The translations under genes and the position numbers were made by a program. A stretch of 36,335 bases of DNA from Bryobacterales bacterium (GTDB taxonomy: Bacteria > Acidobacteriota > Terriglobia > Bryobacterales > Bryobacteraceae). This document shows, piece by piece, positions 9,139 to 18,840 of the stretch; position 1 is the stretch's first letter, and the number at the start of each line of letters is the position of its first letter. The stretch lies in the NCBI GenBank assembly GCA_947467395.1, contig CANIIC010000020.1:1-36335 (forward strand), in the 5' to 3' direction. The notes under the pieces are model-generated. The model was not told where the DNA came from and ran no database searches. It saw nothing but the letters and a program-made list of their open reading frames with translations.

Positions 9139-10248
9139 CTACTTGGCTTTTGCTGCAGTTGTCGGTTTCAAGCGAGCTTTTGCCTGCGCGTGACCCTGCT
9201 TGGCCGCCTTCTCAAACCAACTGGTAGCTTCCGCGTCGCTTTGCGGAACGCCCGTACCCGCTGCGTACATGCGGCCATAGTGATACTCGCCCGCCGCATT
9301 GTTCTGTAGCGCCGCCTCGCGATACCAGGACACCGCTTCGCTTACCAGCTTCGGAACTCCACGCCCGTTTTCGAACGCCAGTCCCATTTCCACCTGCGCC
9401 GGCGCGTAGCCTTCCTCGGCCATGGCTCGGATGGCACCCAATGCTTCCGGGAACTTCTGCCCATTCGCCTTGCTGAACCACGTCAGCGCCTGAGCTTTGT
9501 CCTTGGTCACGCCCTGCCCGTTGATGTACATCAGGCCCAGGTTCATCATGGCCTGCGGGTGACCCTTGTCGGCCGCCTTCTTCGTCCAAGCCAACGCTTC
9601 CGTGGGATTCTTCGCGACGCCCTGACCAGCGAAGTACATCGCGCCCAGGTTGAACATCGCGTCCGGCATCCCGGTATTGGCCGCCTTCGTATACCAACTC
9701 AGCGACTCGTTCATGTCCTTCGTAACGCCGCGACCGGCCGCGTACGCCGAACCCATCGCGAACTGCGCTTCCGGCAACCCCTGATTCGCGGCCTTGCGAT
9801 AATACTCCGCGGCCAGTGAGTAGTCGCGCTTCACGCCTTGGCCACCTTCGTACATGGACGCCGTATCGCGCTGCGCCTCCGGCATGTTCTGGTCCGCCGC
9901 CGCCTTGATCCACTTGAACGCTTCCGCGTAATCCCGCTTCACTCCACGACCCGTAGCGTACAGCAAGCCGAGGTTGTACTGCGCCGGAGCGTAGTTCTTG
10001 TCCGCCGCCTTGCGCCACTGCGCCGCCGCTTCCGTGAGGTTCGCCTTGACCCCCAGCCCGTCCGCATAGAGCCCGCCGAGCATCGCCAGCGCCTGCGGAT
10101 CACCCTGATCCGCAATCGGCTTGACCAGCTTGAAGGCCGTCGCGTAGTCCTTCTTGTCCAGTGCAGCCTGGATCGGATCCGCGGCTTGGGCGAAGGCAGA
10201 GGCAGTGAGCGCCAATAAAATCAGGGCTCGGGAGAGCAGAGAACGCAT
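9139..10248 (-). CDS. Secreted Sel1-like (TPR-type) repeat protein
   Basis: This is a 369-residue protein with a cleavable signal peptide (MRSLLSRALILLALTASAFA, likely cut before QAADP) and then about eight Sel1 repeats of 36 residues, each with the pattern A-x-x-x-L-G-x-x-Y-x-x-G-x-G-V-x-x-D-x-x-E-A. Examples are AQYNLGLLYATGRGVKRDY and AMFNLGAMYFAGQGVAKNP. One repeat near residue 270 is irregular (LGAIRAMAEEGYAPAQVEMG). Sel1 repeats form superhelical protein-binding scaffolds, so it probably assembles periplasmic or envelope complexes; its partner is unknown. A bidirectional-looking terminator separates it from groEL upstream, so it probably has its own promoter. Confidence 0.9.
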   Translation of the reverse strand: MRSLLSRALILLALTASAFAQAADPIQAALDKKDYATAFKLVKPIADQGDPQALAMLGGLYADGLGVKANLTEAAAQWRKAADKNYAPAQYNLGLLYATGRGVKRDYAEAFKWIKAAADQNMPEAQRDTASMYEGGQGVKRDYSLAAEYYRKAANQGLPEAQFAMGSAYAAGRGVTKDMNESLSWYTKAANTGMPDAMFNLGAMYFAGQGVAKNPTEALAWTKKAADKGHPQAMMNLGLMYINGQGVTKDKAQALTWFSKANGQKFPEALGAIRAMAEEGYAPAQVEMGLAFENGRGVPKLVSEAVSWYREAALQNNAAGEYHYGRMYAAGTGVPQSDAEATSWFEKAAKQGHAQAKARLKPTTAAKAK

Positions 10249-10280
10249 CTTTCTATTCTACTGTTCCGGGAGAGACCAAA

Positions 10281-10315
10281 GAAAAAGGCCGCCCCTTTCG
10301 GAGCGGCCCTTTCTT
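10281..10315 (-). terminator. Intrinsic terminator after groEL
   Basis: The core 10287-10308 forms GGCCGCCCC/GGAGCGGCC arms with one mismatch and a TTTC loop. It is flanked by an A-rich run (AAAGAAAAA side) and a T-rich run (CCTTTCTT), so it works as a minus-strand terminator for groESL. It lies between the groEL stop (10373) and the Sel1 start (10248). Confidence 0.8.
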
Positions 10316-10372
10316 CACTACTAGGTTGCGCGACGCGTCTGCGCCAGGGGCGCCCTGCCGCCGCGCAGCGGC

Positions 10373-12022
<1,650 letters not shown>

Positions 12023-12028
12023 TTAAAC

Positions 12029-12343
12029 CTAGGCCTTCGTCTTCTTGCCGGTGCTCTCGATCACGCCGAGCACTTCGTCTTCGCGCATGATCAGGTACTC
12101 GTTGCCGTCCATCTTGATGTCGGATCCGGAGTACTTGCCGAACAGGATGCGATCGCCGACCTTCACGTCGAGCGGGATCAGCTTGCCTTCGTCATTGCGC
12201 TTGCCCTGGCCAGCGGCCACGACTTCACCTTCCTGCGGCTTTTCTTTCGCCGAGTCAGGAATGAACAGCCCGCCGGCCGTCTTTTCGGCGTCGTTGTCGA
12301 GCCGTTTGACCACGATGCGGTCATATAGCGGTCGAATGTTCAT
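12029..12343 (-). CDS. groS: Co-chaperonin GroES (Hsp10)
   Basis: GroES caps the GroEL ring. The 104-residue product opens with [13 protein letters not shown], and carries the mobile loop region [20 protein letters not shown], the [34 protein letters not shown] barrel core and a short C-terminal extension. A strong Shine-Dalgarno (AAGGGAGG at 12351-12358) precedes the ATG. It is first in the groES-groEL operon, with a promoter and CIRCE element about 95-125 bp upstream. Confidence 0.97.
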   Translation of the reverse strand: MNIRPLYDRIVVKRLDNDAEKTAGGLFIPDSAKEKPQEGEVVAAGQGKRNDEGKLIPLDVKVGDRILFGKYSGSDIKMDGNEYLIMREDEVLGVIESTGKKTKA

Positions 12344-12436
12344 GGAAGAACCTCCCTTGATGATGTTTGGAGTTGAGTTGCTTAGACTAAATCTCGATGA
12401 TGGGGCGCGGCTAAGCAGCCACTGCCCACAGCCGTA

Positions 12437-12466
12437 TTATTAGCACACTCCGGGGAGGAGTGACAA
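12437..12466 (-). promoter_or_regulatory. Sigma-70-type promoter with embedded CIRCE operator for groESL
   Basis: On the minus strand, -35 TTGTCA (12461-12466) and -10 TAATAA (12437-12442) are separated by 18 bp. Overlapping them on the plus strand, TTAGCACAC (12440-12448), a 9-base spacer and GAGTGACAA (12458-12466) match the CIRCE consensus TTAGCACTC-N9-GAGTGCTAA at 15 of 18 arm positions with the exact spacer. CIRCE is the HrcA repressor site, so groESL should be released from HrcA on heat or unfolded-protein stress. No hrcA gene lies in the window. Confidence 0.85.
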
Positions 12467-12523
12467 TAAGGTTCTGTATATGATTGATTCGTAAAGGAGT
12501 GTAAGTGTAAATCTGGCCGAACG

Positions 12524-13756
12524 CTACTGTAAGACATCCGTCATCTGTTCGATCACCCAGCTTGCTTCTTCCGGGGCAATGCAGTAGGGCGGAAGGAAGT
12601 ACACCACATTGCCGAGCGGGCGCAGCAAGATACTCCGCTTCAGGAATTCCGCCGCGAGTTTGGGGCCCGATTTATCCAGATACCCGCCACCGGACGCGAG
12701 TTCGACCACGCCCACGCCGCCGAGCACTCGAACATCGGCAACATGCGGCAGCTTGCGGAGCCGTTCGAGTCCTTCGCGGAGTTGTTGCTCCAGCTGTGCG
12801 ATCCGTTCGAGCACCGGCTCCTCTTTGAAGATCTCCAAACTTGCGCACGCGACCGCGCAAGCCAGCGGGTTGGCCGTGAAGGAATGCCCGTGGAAGAACG
12901 TCTTCGCTCGATCGTCACTGAGGAACGCGTTATAGATCGCCTCGGTCGTGACCGTCGCACCCAACGGCATGTACCCCGCAGTGAGTCCCTTCGAGAGGCA
13001 GATCAAGTCCGGCGTGATCCCGGCGTGTTCGCACGCGAACATCTTACCGGTGCGGCCGAAGCCGGTGAAGACCTCGTCGGCGATCAGCAGGGCGCCTGTG
13101 CGGTCGCATAACTGACGAACGCCGCGCACGAATTCGGCCGGCCACATGAGCATGCCGCCCGCGCCTTGCAACATCGGCTCGATCAGCACGGCAGCCACCT
13201 CGCCGCTCGACAGCGCGGCATCCATCTGCTCCAGCGTCGCGACGTGAACTATCTCAAACATCAGCGGCTCAAACGCCGCCGTGAAAATACTGCGTCCGCT
13301 CGCGGACATCGCCCCGACCGTGTCGCCGTGATACGCGTTTTCCAGTGCGATGAACTTGCGCCGAGGCTCGCCGCGATTCGACCAATACTGCATTGCCATC
13401 TTCATCGCGACCTCGACCGCCGTCGAGCCGTTGTCGGAGTAGAACACCCGCGCGAGGCCTTTGGGCAGGACTTCGAGCAATCCTTCGGCGAGCTTCACCG
13501 CTGGCTCATGCGTGCAGCCCGCGAAGATCACCTGTTCCAGCACACGCGCCTGCTCGGCCAGCGCTTCATTTAACTTTGGATGCGAGTGCCCATGAATATT
13601 CACCCACCAGGACGAGATCCCGTCCAGGATCTTGCGGCCATCGGCCGTATGCAGCCACACGCCCTCACCACGCACGATCTCCAGCGGCGCGGGCGCCGTC
13701 TGCATCTGCGTGTAGGGATGCCACAAAACTTTGCGATCGCGATCGGCGAGGCTCAT
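12524..13756 (-). CDS. bioA: Adenosylmethionine-8-amino-7-oxononanoate aminotransferase
   Basis: BioA is the PLP enzyme that uses S-adenosylmethionine to convert 7-keto-8-aminopelargonate (KAPA) into 7,8-diaminopelargonate (DAPA) for biotin. The start is the ATG at 13756 (MSLADRDRKVLWHPYTQMQ), overlapping the bioD stop as ATGA; the open frame continues upstream over bioD but that part is antisense-like noise. The 410-residue product shows HPYTQM, WWVNIHGHSHPKLNEALAEQ, DNGSTAVEVAMKMA, YHGDTVGAMS, the PLP aspartate in LIADEVFTGFGRTGKMFACE and the Schiff-base lysine in LICLSKGLTAGYMPLGA. It is last in bioBFDA. Confidence 0.96.
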   Translation of the reverse strand: MSLADRDRKVLWHPYTQMQTAPAPLEIVRGEGVWLHTADGRKILDGISSWWVNIHGHSHPKLNEALAEQARVLEQVIFAGCTHEPAVKLAEGLLEVLPKGLARVFYSDNGSTAVEVAMKMAMQYWSNRGEPRRKFIALENAYHGDTVGAMSASGRSIFTAAFEPLMFEIVHVATLEQMDAALSSGEVAAVLIEPMLQGAGGMLMWPAEFVRGVRQLCDRTGALLIADEVFTGFGRTGKMFACEHAGITPDLICLSKGLTAGYMPLGATVTTEAIYNAFLSDDRAKTFFHGHSFTANPLACAVACASLEIFKEEPVLERIAQLEQQLREGLERLRKLPHVADVRVLGGVGVVELASGGGYLDKSGPKLAAEFLKRSILLRPLGNVVYFLPPYCIAPEEASWVIEQMTDVLQ

Positions 13757-14334
13757 AGTGTGTGTGCGCGCACTCCTTCGGGTGTCAGTGGTTCCATCCA
13801 GGGCAGTTCTTCCACCACCACATCGCCATAGAACTCGATCGCGTCCTTGTTGTCCGGATTCGGCTCGCCCACCATCACGACTTTCTCGACCTCCAGCCCT
13901 TGCGCGCGCAGTGTCTGCAGCGTCATTAGTGTGTGATTGATGGTCCCGAGCGTGGTCCGTGCCGCGACGATTACCGGCAGGTTCAGCATCACCATCAGAT
14001 CGATCATCTTGACCGCATCGTTGATCGGTACCAGCACGCCGCCCGCGCCTTCCACGACCCACTGCCCGGAGAACGGAGCCTGCGCGACGATCGCATCGAC
14101 ATCAATCTCTTTGCCGACGCGTTTCGCGGCGAGATGCGGCGACACCGGATCCGGCAGTCGCTCCCCGCGATCCCAGACGCGGCATCCCGTCAGCCGCGCG
14201 ACCTCGGCTGTGTCACTCTCTGCGCCGGTTTGGATCGGCTTCCAGTAACCCCACCCGCGCGACGATGCCAACACCGCCGCGGTGACGGTCTTGCCTACAC
14301 CTGTATCCGTACCCGTTACGAAGACACCGCGCAT
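13753..14334 (-). CDS. bioD: Dethiobiotin synthetase
   Basis: BioD makes dethiobiotin from DAPA, CO2 and ATP. The Walker A-like loop [19 protein letters not shown] sits at the N terminus, and the substrate motifs include PIQTGAESDTAEVARL and VVEGAGGVLVPIND. I choose the ATG at 14334 (193 residues) because AAAGGG lies just upstream and it places the P-loop at the usual position; a GTG at 14352 would add six residues. The gene overlaps bioF by 19 bp and bioA by 4 bp, so the operon is translationally coupled. Confidence 0.94.
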   Translation of the reverse strand: MRGVFVTGTDTGVGKTVTAAVLASSRGWGYWKPIQTGAESDTAEVARLTGCRVWDRGERLPDPVSPHLAAKRVGKEIDVDAIVAQAPFSGQWVVEGAGGVLVPINDAVKMIDLMVMLNLPVIVAARTTLGTINHTLMTLQTLRAQGLEVEKVVMVGEPNPDNKDAIEFYGDVVVEELPWMEPLTPEGVRAHTL

Positions 14335-15398
14335 TTCGCCCTTTCTAAACACGCCACGAAGCGATCCAGGATGGCTTCGCTCAGATTCACGTTCAACGAG
14401 ACCCGCAATCGCGATGTCCCGACTGGAACCGTCGGCGGTCGAATGGCGCGCACGTCGAATCCATCGTGTTGTAGCACCTCCGCTAGCCTCACGGCGCGGT
14501 CGTTATCGCCGACCATAATCGGAAGAATTGGCGAATCACTCTCCGGCATGCCGAGCTTCGCCCGTAGATAGCGCGCTAGTTCGCGAAGCCGCGCGCGGCG
14601 CTCGGGTTCGGCGGCGATCACATCCAGGCTCGCCTCCAGCGCAGCCGCTACTGCCGGAGGCGGTGCCGTGGAGAAGATGAACGTTCGCGCTCGCTGGACC
14701 ATGTACTCGATTGCCCAAGCCGGCCCGCACACAAACGCACCAGCGACCCCCAGAGCCTTGCCCGCTGTGTTGATGGATAGGAACGGATCGATGCCGGTTT
14801 CTTCGACCAGCCCTGATCCACGTGCTCCGTACAGCCCCACGGCATGTGCTTCATCCACGATGAGATTGGCGCCCACGTTGGCCAGTTCACCCAGCGGAGC
14901 GCGGTCTCCGTCCATGCTGAACAGCGATTCGGTGACCAGGAACTGACCCTGCGCCGCAGGCACCGTCGCGTGTGGATACACCTGCCGCGTCGCGCGCGAC
15001 AATCGCACTCCATCGATCAAGCTCGCATGGTTCAGTTCGTCCGAATACACCACGTCGCCTTGCTCGGGAAACGTGGTCAATACCGCGAGGTTGGCCAGGA
15101 AGCCGCTCGAGAAATAGAGCGCCCTTTCGGTGCCTTTGAATCTTGCGAATCGAGTCTCAACGGCCTCGAAGCACTCCCGATCTCCGCGCAACAAGCGCGA
15201 ACCGGTGCTCCCCACACCGAGTTGACGAACCGCCTCTGCCATCCGCTCCTTGATAAGAGGATGCGAAGCGAGGCCCAAGTAATCGTTCGATGAGAGATCG
15301 ACGCCCGAAGGTGGCCGCATGACGCGGCGCAGCCCGGTGCGCTCAATCTCTGCGAGATGCGCGCGTACCCGGGCTTCGAGTTCTTTAGTTCCCGACAT
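14316..15398 (-). CDS. bioF: 8-amino-7-oxononanoate synthase (KAPA synthase)
   Basis: BioF condenses pimeloyl thioester with alanine to form KAPA. The 360-residue PLP enzyme shows [31 protein letters not shown], the ring-stacking region [47 protein letters not shown] and the lysine motif [16 protein letters not shown]. This operon has no bioC or bioH/bioG, so pimelate priming must be encoded elsewhere. It overlaps bioB by 14 bp and bioD by 19 bp. Confidence 0.95.
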   Translation of the reverse strand: MSGTKELEARVRAHLAEIERTGLRRVMRPPSGVDLSSNDYLGLASHPLIKERMAEAVRQLGVGSTGSRLLRGDRECFEAVETRFARFKGTERALYFSSGFLANLAVLTTFPEQGDVVYSDELNHASLIDGVRLSRATRQVYPHATVPAAQGQFLVTESLFSMDGDRAPLGELANVGANLIVDEAHAVGLYGARGSGLVEETGIDPFLSINTAGKALGVAGAFVCGPAWAIEYMVQRARTFIFSTAPPPAVAAALEASLDVIAAEPERRARLRELARYLRAKLGMPESDSPILPIMVGDNDRAVRLAEVLQHDGFDVRAIRPPTVPVGTSRLRVSLNVNLSEAILDRFVACLERAKCAVSS

Positions 15399-16350
15399 TC
15401 GCGGGTTGCAGTGTGACCCCGAGCTTCTGGAACAACGCCTGATCCGTGTCTTGTTCCGGGTTCGGCGTGGTCAGCAACTTCTCGCCGAGGAATACCGAGT
15501 TCGCGCCCGCCAGGAAGCACATCGCCTGGGCTTCATCGCTGAGCGACATGCGGCCCGCGCTGAGACGCACCATCGATTGCGGCATCAGAATACGCGCCGT
15601 CGCGATCATGCGCACCAGTTCGAGCGGGTCCTCTTTCGGACGGTCCGCCATGGGCGTCCCCTCAACCGGCACCAGCAAATTGACCGGGACACTCTCCGGA
15701 TGCGGCGTGAGGTTCGATAATTCCCGCAGAAGGCCGTAGCGCTGGGTGCGGCTTTCGCCCATCCCGATGATGCCGCCACTACACACCGTGATTCCCGCTT
15801 GGCGCACGCGAGCCAGGGTATTCAAGCGATCCTGATACGTGCGCGTGGTGATGATATTGCCGTAAAACTCGGGCGACGTGTCGAGGTTGTGGTTGTACGC
15901 GCTCAAGCCTGCATCGGCCAGCGCCTGTGCCTGTTCCTCATTCAGCATGCCGAGCGTGCAGCACGCTTCCATTCCGAGCTCACGAACACCGCGCACCATG
16001 TCCAGCACGCGCTCGAAGCGTCCGTCCTTTGGAACATCGCGCCATGCTGCGCCCATGCAGAAGCGCGTCGCGCCCTGCGCCTTGGCCGCGCGCGCGGCCT
16101 CCAGCGTTTCGTCGAGCGGCATCAGCGGCTGATGATCCACATGCGTGTCGTAACGCGCCGACTGCGGACAGTAGCCGCAATCCTCCGGACATCCGCCCGT
16201 CTTGATCGAAAGCAACATGCAGCCTTGCACTTGATTGGGCGCGTGAAACTCCCGATGCACGGTCGCGGCGCGATACACCAGCTCCGTCAGCGGCAGCGTG
16301 TAAATCGCTTCAATTTCGGGGAGGGTCCAATCATGACGAAGTGACTGCAT
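15385..16350 (-). CDS. bioB: Biotin synthase
   Basis: BioB is the radical-SAM enzyme that inserts sulfur into dethiobiotin. The 321-residue product carries the SAM-binding cluster [11 protein letters not shown] (CxxxCxxC, about residues 56-63), followed by [59 protein letters not shown] and GGIIGMGES. The Arg ligand region ([16 protein letters not shown]) for the auxiliary [2Fe-2S] cluster is intact. GAGGGAA precedes the ATG at 16350. It is first in bioBFDA and divergent from the RsbW-like gene; no BirA-like palindrome is evident. Confidence 0.97.
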   Translation of the reverse strand: MQSLRHDWTLPEIEAIYTLPLTELVYRAATVHREFHAPNQVQGCMLLSIKTGGCPEDCGYCPQSARYDTHVDHQPLMPLDETLEAARAAKAQGATRFCMGAAWRDVPKDGRFERVLDMVRGVRELGMEACCTLGMLNEEQAQALADAGLSAYNHNLDTSPEFYGNIITTRTYQDRLNTLARVRQAGITVCSGGIIGMGESRTQRYGLLRELSNLTPHPESVPVNLLVPVEGTPMADRPKEDPLELVRMIATARILMPQSMVRLSAGRMSLSDEAQAMCFLAGANSVFLGEKLLTTPNPEQDTDQALFQKLGVTLQPANVGN

Positions 16351-16416
16351 TTCCCTCTATTCTAGAACGCGGGCAGCCTCCGCCGACGCGCGTTGTATAC
16401 TCGGAACTTATCCTGC
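16351..16416. promoter_or_regulatory. Divergent promoter region bioB / RsbW-like gene
   Basis: The 66-bp gap separates bioB (minus) from the anti-sigma-type kinase (plus) and must carry both promoters unless transcription enters from elsewhere. A TATACT hexamer (16395-16400) could be a plus-strand -10 and TAGAAT on the minus strand (near 16359-16364) a -10 for bioB, but neither has a good -35. Confidence 0.3.
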
Positions 16417-16845
16417 GTGAGTTCTTCAACCCCAGCCGCTATTCGCCTACGTAACGAAACGGCCGAACTGGCCCGGCTGAGTGCGTTCATTTCCGAATTC
16501 TGCGAGCGCGAAGAACTGCCTCCGGATTTCGACATGGCTCTGAATCTGGTCGCCGAAGAGGCCTTCATGAATGTGGTGATGCACGGCTTCGAACAGCAAG
16601 GCGGGAACGAATTGTCCTTTACTCTGACGCGGGACGAACAGGCTGTGACGCTGATCGTTGAAGATTCGGCGAAAGCGTTCAATCCTCTGGAAGCCCCTGA
16701 ATTCGACCCGGCTACGCCCATCGAGCAACGGCGCGCCGGAGGACTCGGAATTCACCTGCTGCGCAATCTCATGAGCGAACTGAAATACGACCGCGTCGAC
16801 GGCCAGAACCGCCTGACCATGCGCAAACTCATCCCTTCTAAATAA
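16417..16845 (+). CDS. RsbW-like anti-sigma factor serine kinase (HATPase_c_2)
   Basis: This 142-residue single-domain GHKL ATPase belongs to the SpoIIAB/RsbW anti-sigma kinase family, whose members bind a sigma or output protein and phosphorylate a STAS antagonist on serine. The start GTG (MSSSTPAAIRLRNET) is preferred; an upstream TTG at 16393 would add eight residues. The N box is NLVAEEAFMNVVMHGF and the G2 box is RRAGGLGIHLLRNLMSE. The G1 box is degenerate (VEDSAKAFNP, where a Gly is usual), so ATP binding might be altered. No sigma factor is adjacent; three STAS proteins lie in the same gene run and are its likely partners. Confidence 0.88.
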   Translation: MSSSTPAAIRLRNETAELARLSAFISEFCEREELPPDFDMALNLVAEEAFMNVVMHGFEQQGGNELSFTLTRDEQAVTLIVEDSAKAFNPLEAPEFDPATPIEQRRAGGLGIHLLRNLMSELKYDRVDGQNRLTMRKLIPSK

Positions 16846-16860
16846 GGATCCATCATCGCT

Positions 16861-18831
16861 ATGACGGCCGTACGTTATTTTCGCCACTTGATCCTCGGGC
16901 TGCTGCTGATTGCGGCGACGTCTTCGGTGCTGCTGTTTTCTGACTGGAGCCAGCGGCGCTCCGGCGACACCAAGATCCCTCGCATCGCGGTCCTGCAGCA
17001 TGCCTCACAAGCGGCTCTGGATGACGGTGTTTCCGGGATGATCGACGAACTTGCCGCCCAAGGCTTCATCGATGGCAAGACCGCGGTGATTCAGAAATTT
17101 AACGCCCAGAACGATCTGACCACGGCCAATTCGATCGCGAAGCAAGTGGTGAGCGGCGACTTTGACTTGATCCTCACCTCCAGCACGCTCTCGATGCAGA
17201 CTGTCGCCAACGCCAACAAGAATCGCGGCGTCAAGCATGTCTTCGGCATTGTGGCCGACCCACTCCACGCCGGGGTGGGCATCAACCCGGAAAACGGGGC
17301 AGACCATCCTCCTTATATGACCGGCATCGGCAGCCTGATTTCGGTGGAGCGCGTGTTGCAGCAGGCCAAGGAGCTGTACCCGGGCCTTTCGAAGATTGGA
17401 TTGGCTTGGAATGCCGGTGAGTCGAATTCTCTGACGTACACCAAAGCGACCCGCGCGGCTTGTATGAAGCTGGGCCTCACGTTACTGGAAGCGAACGTCG
17501 AGAGCACGTCCGCAGTCAGCGAGGCTGCGAACTCATTGGTGTCGCGCGGGGCCGACGCTCTACTGTTGACTGGCGACGTCACGGTCCTGGTGGCCTCGGA
17601 CGCGGTGGCCGCAGCGGCGAAGCGTGGCCACATTCCCGCGTTCTCGGTCATTCCGCCCAATGTGAAGAAGGGCATGCTGTTCGACATCGGCGCGAACTTC
17701 TATGAGGTAGGCCGCCAGATCGGCGATCTCGCCGCCAAGGTCCTGCGCGGCACGAACCCGAAGGACGTTCCGGTCGTCAACTCCGTGCCGGAGAAAATCG
17801 CAATCAACACCACGGCGCTCGCGGGCTTGAAGGCACCGTGGAAGTTGCCGGAATCCTTCCTGGCGCGTGCGGCTCTGTTGATCGACGAGGCTGGCATCCA
17901 CGATAAGGCCGCGCCAGTGCAGAGCACCCGCAATTACAAGATCGGGATCGTTTACTTCGCTCCCGAAGAAGGCGCGGATACGGCGCTGCGCGGCTTGGCC
18001 GATGGCCTGAAATCGCAGGGGCTTGAGGAAGGCAAGAACTTACAGGTGCTGCGCTCGCACGCACAGGGTGAAATCGCCAACATTCCCGCGCTGCTGCAGA
18101 ACTACGATAGCCAGGATGTGGATCTGATCGTGACGCTCACCACGCCGTGTCTCACCGGAGCTTGCTCCGTGGTGAAGAAGAAAAACGTTGTCTTCCACTA
18201 CGTCTACGATCCGATCGCGGCCGGAGCAGGGAAGTCTCGCGAGGATCATCTCCCCAACATCACCGGCGTAGGTTCGTTCCCGCCGGTCAATGACACCGTC
18301 ACCACGATTCAGCAATTGGTTCCGGGCGTGAAGAAGGTCGGCACTTTGTACAACAGCTCAGAAGCGAATTCACGCAAGGTGATGAGCGTCGCGCGCGAGG
18401 CGTTTTTAAAAGCAGGGATTCAACTCGAAGAAGTGACGGTGACTTCTTCGAGTGAAGTCTTGCAGGCAGCGCAGACACTGCAATCGCGCGGCATCCAGGC
18501 GATGTGGGTTACCGGCGACAACACTGCGTTGCAGGGCTTCACGGCCATCGGCAAAGCGGCGCGCGATGCAAAGTTACCGCTCATCATCAATGATCCGGAG
18601 TTCACCGGCAAAGGCGCCGCGGTCGCTGTTGGGTTGGGCTGGTACGAATCTGGCCTGGCAGCGGGGAAGATCGCGGGACGAGTGTTGCATGGAGAGAAGC
18701 CCGCGGCCATCCCGTTTGAAGAAGTGGCCGTGCAGCAGTTGGTGATCAACGACGACGCGGTTGCTCGGCTCAACCTGCGCGTTCCCCCTGCGATGAGTCA
18801 GAAGGCGACCCACGTGAAGGACACCAAGTAA
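16861..18831 (+). CDS. Membrane-anchored substrate-binding protein with two tandem ABC_sub_bind domains
   Basis: The 656-residue product starts with an N-terminal hydrophobic anchor or uncleaved signal (FRHLILGLLLIAATSSVLLF) and then carries two copies of the ABC_sub_bind (COG2984, TrpX-like) fold, about residues 38-330 and 358-650. The halves align: TGIGSLISVERVLQQAKEL with TGVGSFPPVNDTVTTIQQL, and SKIGLAWNAGESNSLTYTKA with KKVGTLYNSSEANSRKVMSV. Usual family members are about 320 residues with a single domain, so this is a duplication/fusion. Known relatives bind aromatic amino acids or related ligands; the ligand here is unknown. Permease and ATPase genes for this transporter class follow, interrupted by a STAS gene. 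Confidence 0.9.
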   Translation: MTAVRYFRHLILGLLLIAATSSVLLFSDWSQRRSGDTKIPRIAVLQHASQAALDDGVSGMIDELAAQGFIDGKTAVIQKFNAQNDLTTANSIAKQVVSGDFDLILTSSTLSMQTVANANKNRGVKHVFGIVADPLHAGVGINPENGADHPPYMTGIGSLISVERVLQQAKELYPGLSKIGLAWNAGESNSLTYTKATRAACMKLGLTLLEANVESTSAVSEAANSLVSRGADALLLTGDVTVLVASDAVAAAAKRGHIPAFSVIPPNVKKGMLFDIGANFYEVGRQIGDLAAKVLRGTNPKDVPVVNSVPEKIAINTTALAGLKAPWKLPESFLARAALLIDEAGIHDKAAPVQSTRNYKIGIVYFAPEEGADTALRGLADGLKSQGLEEGKNLQVLRSHAQGEIANIPALLQNYDSQDVDLIVTLTTPCLTGACSVVKKKNVVFHYVYDPIAAGAGKSREDHLPNITGVGSFPPVNDTVTTIQQLVPGVKKVGTLYNSSEANSRKVMSVAREAFLKAGIQLEEVTVTSSSEVLQAAQTLQSRGIQAMWVTGDNTALQGFTAIGKAARDAKLPLIINDPEFTGKGAAVAVGLGWYESGLAAGKIAGRVLHGEKPAAIPFEEVAVQQLVINDDAVARLNLRVPPAMSQKATHVKDTK

Positions 18832-18840
18832 GGGATCCAG

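Noticed and set aside
12524-14062. Extended bioA start at 14062
   Set aside because: The added N-terminal 102 residues are Arg/Gly-rich, antisense-like and lie over bioD; the conserved BioA start is 13756.
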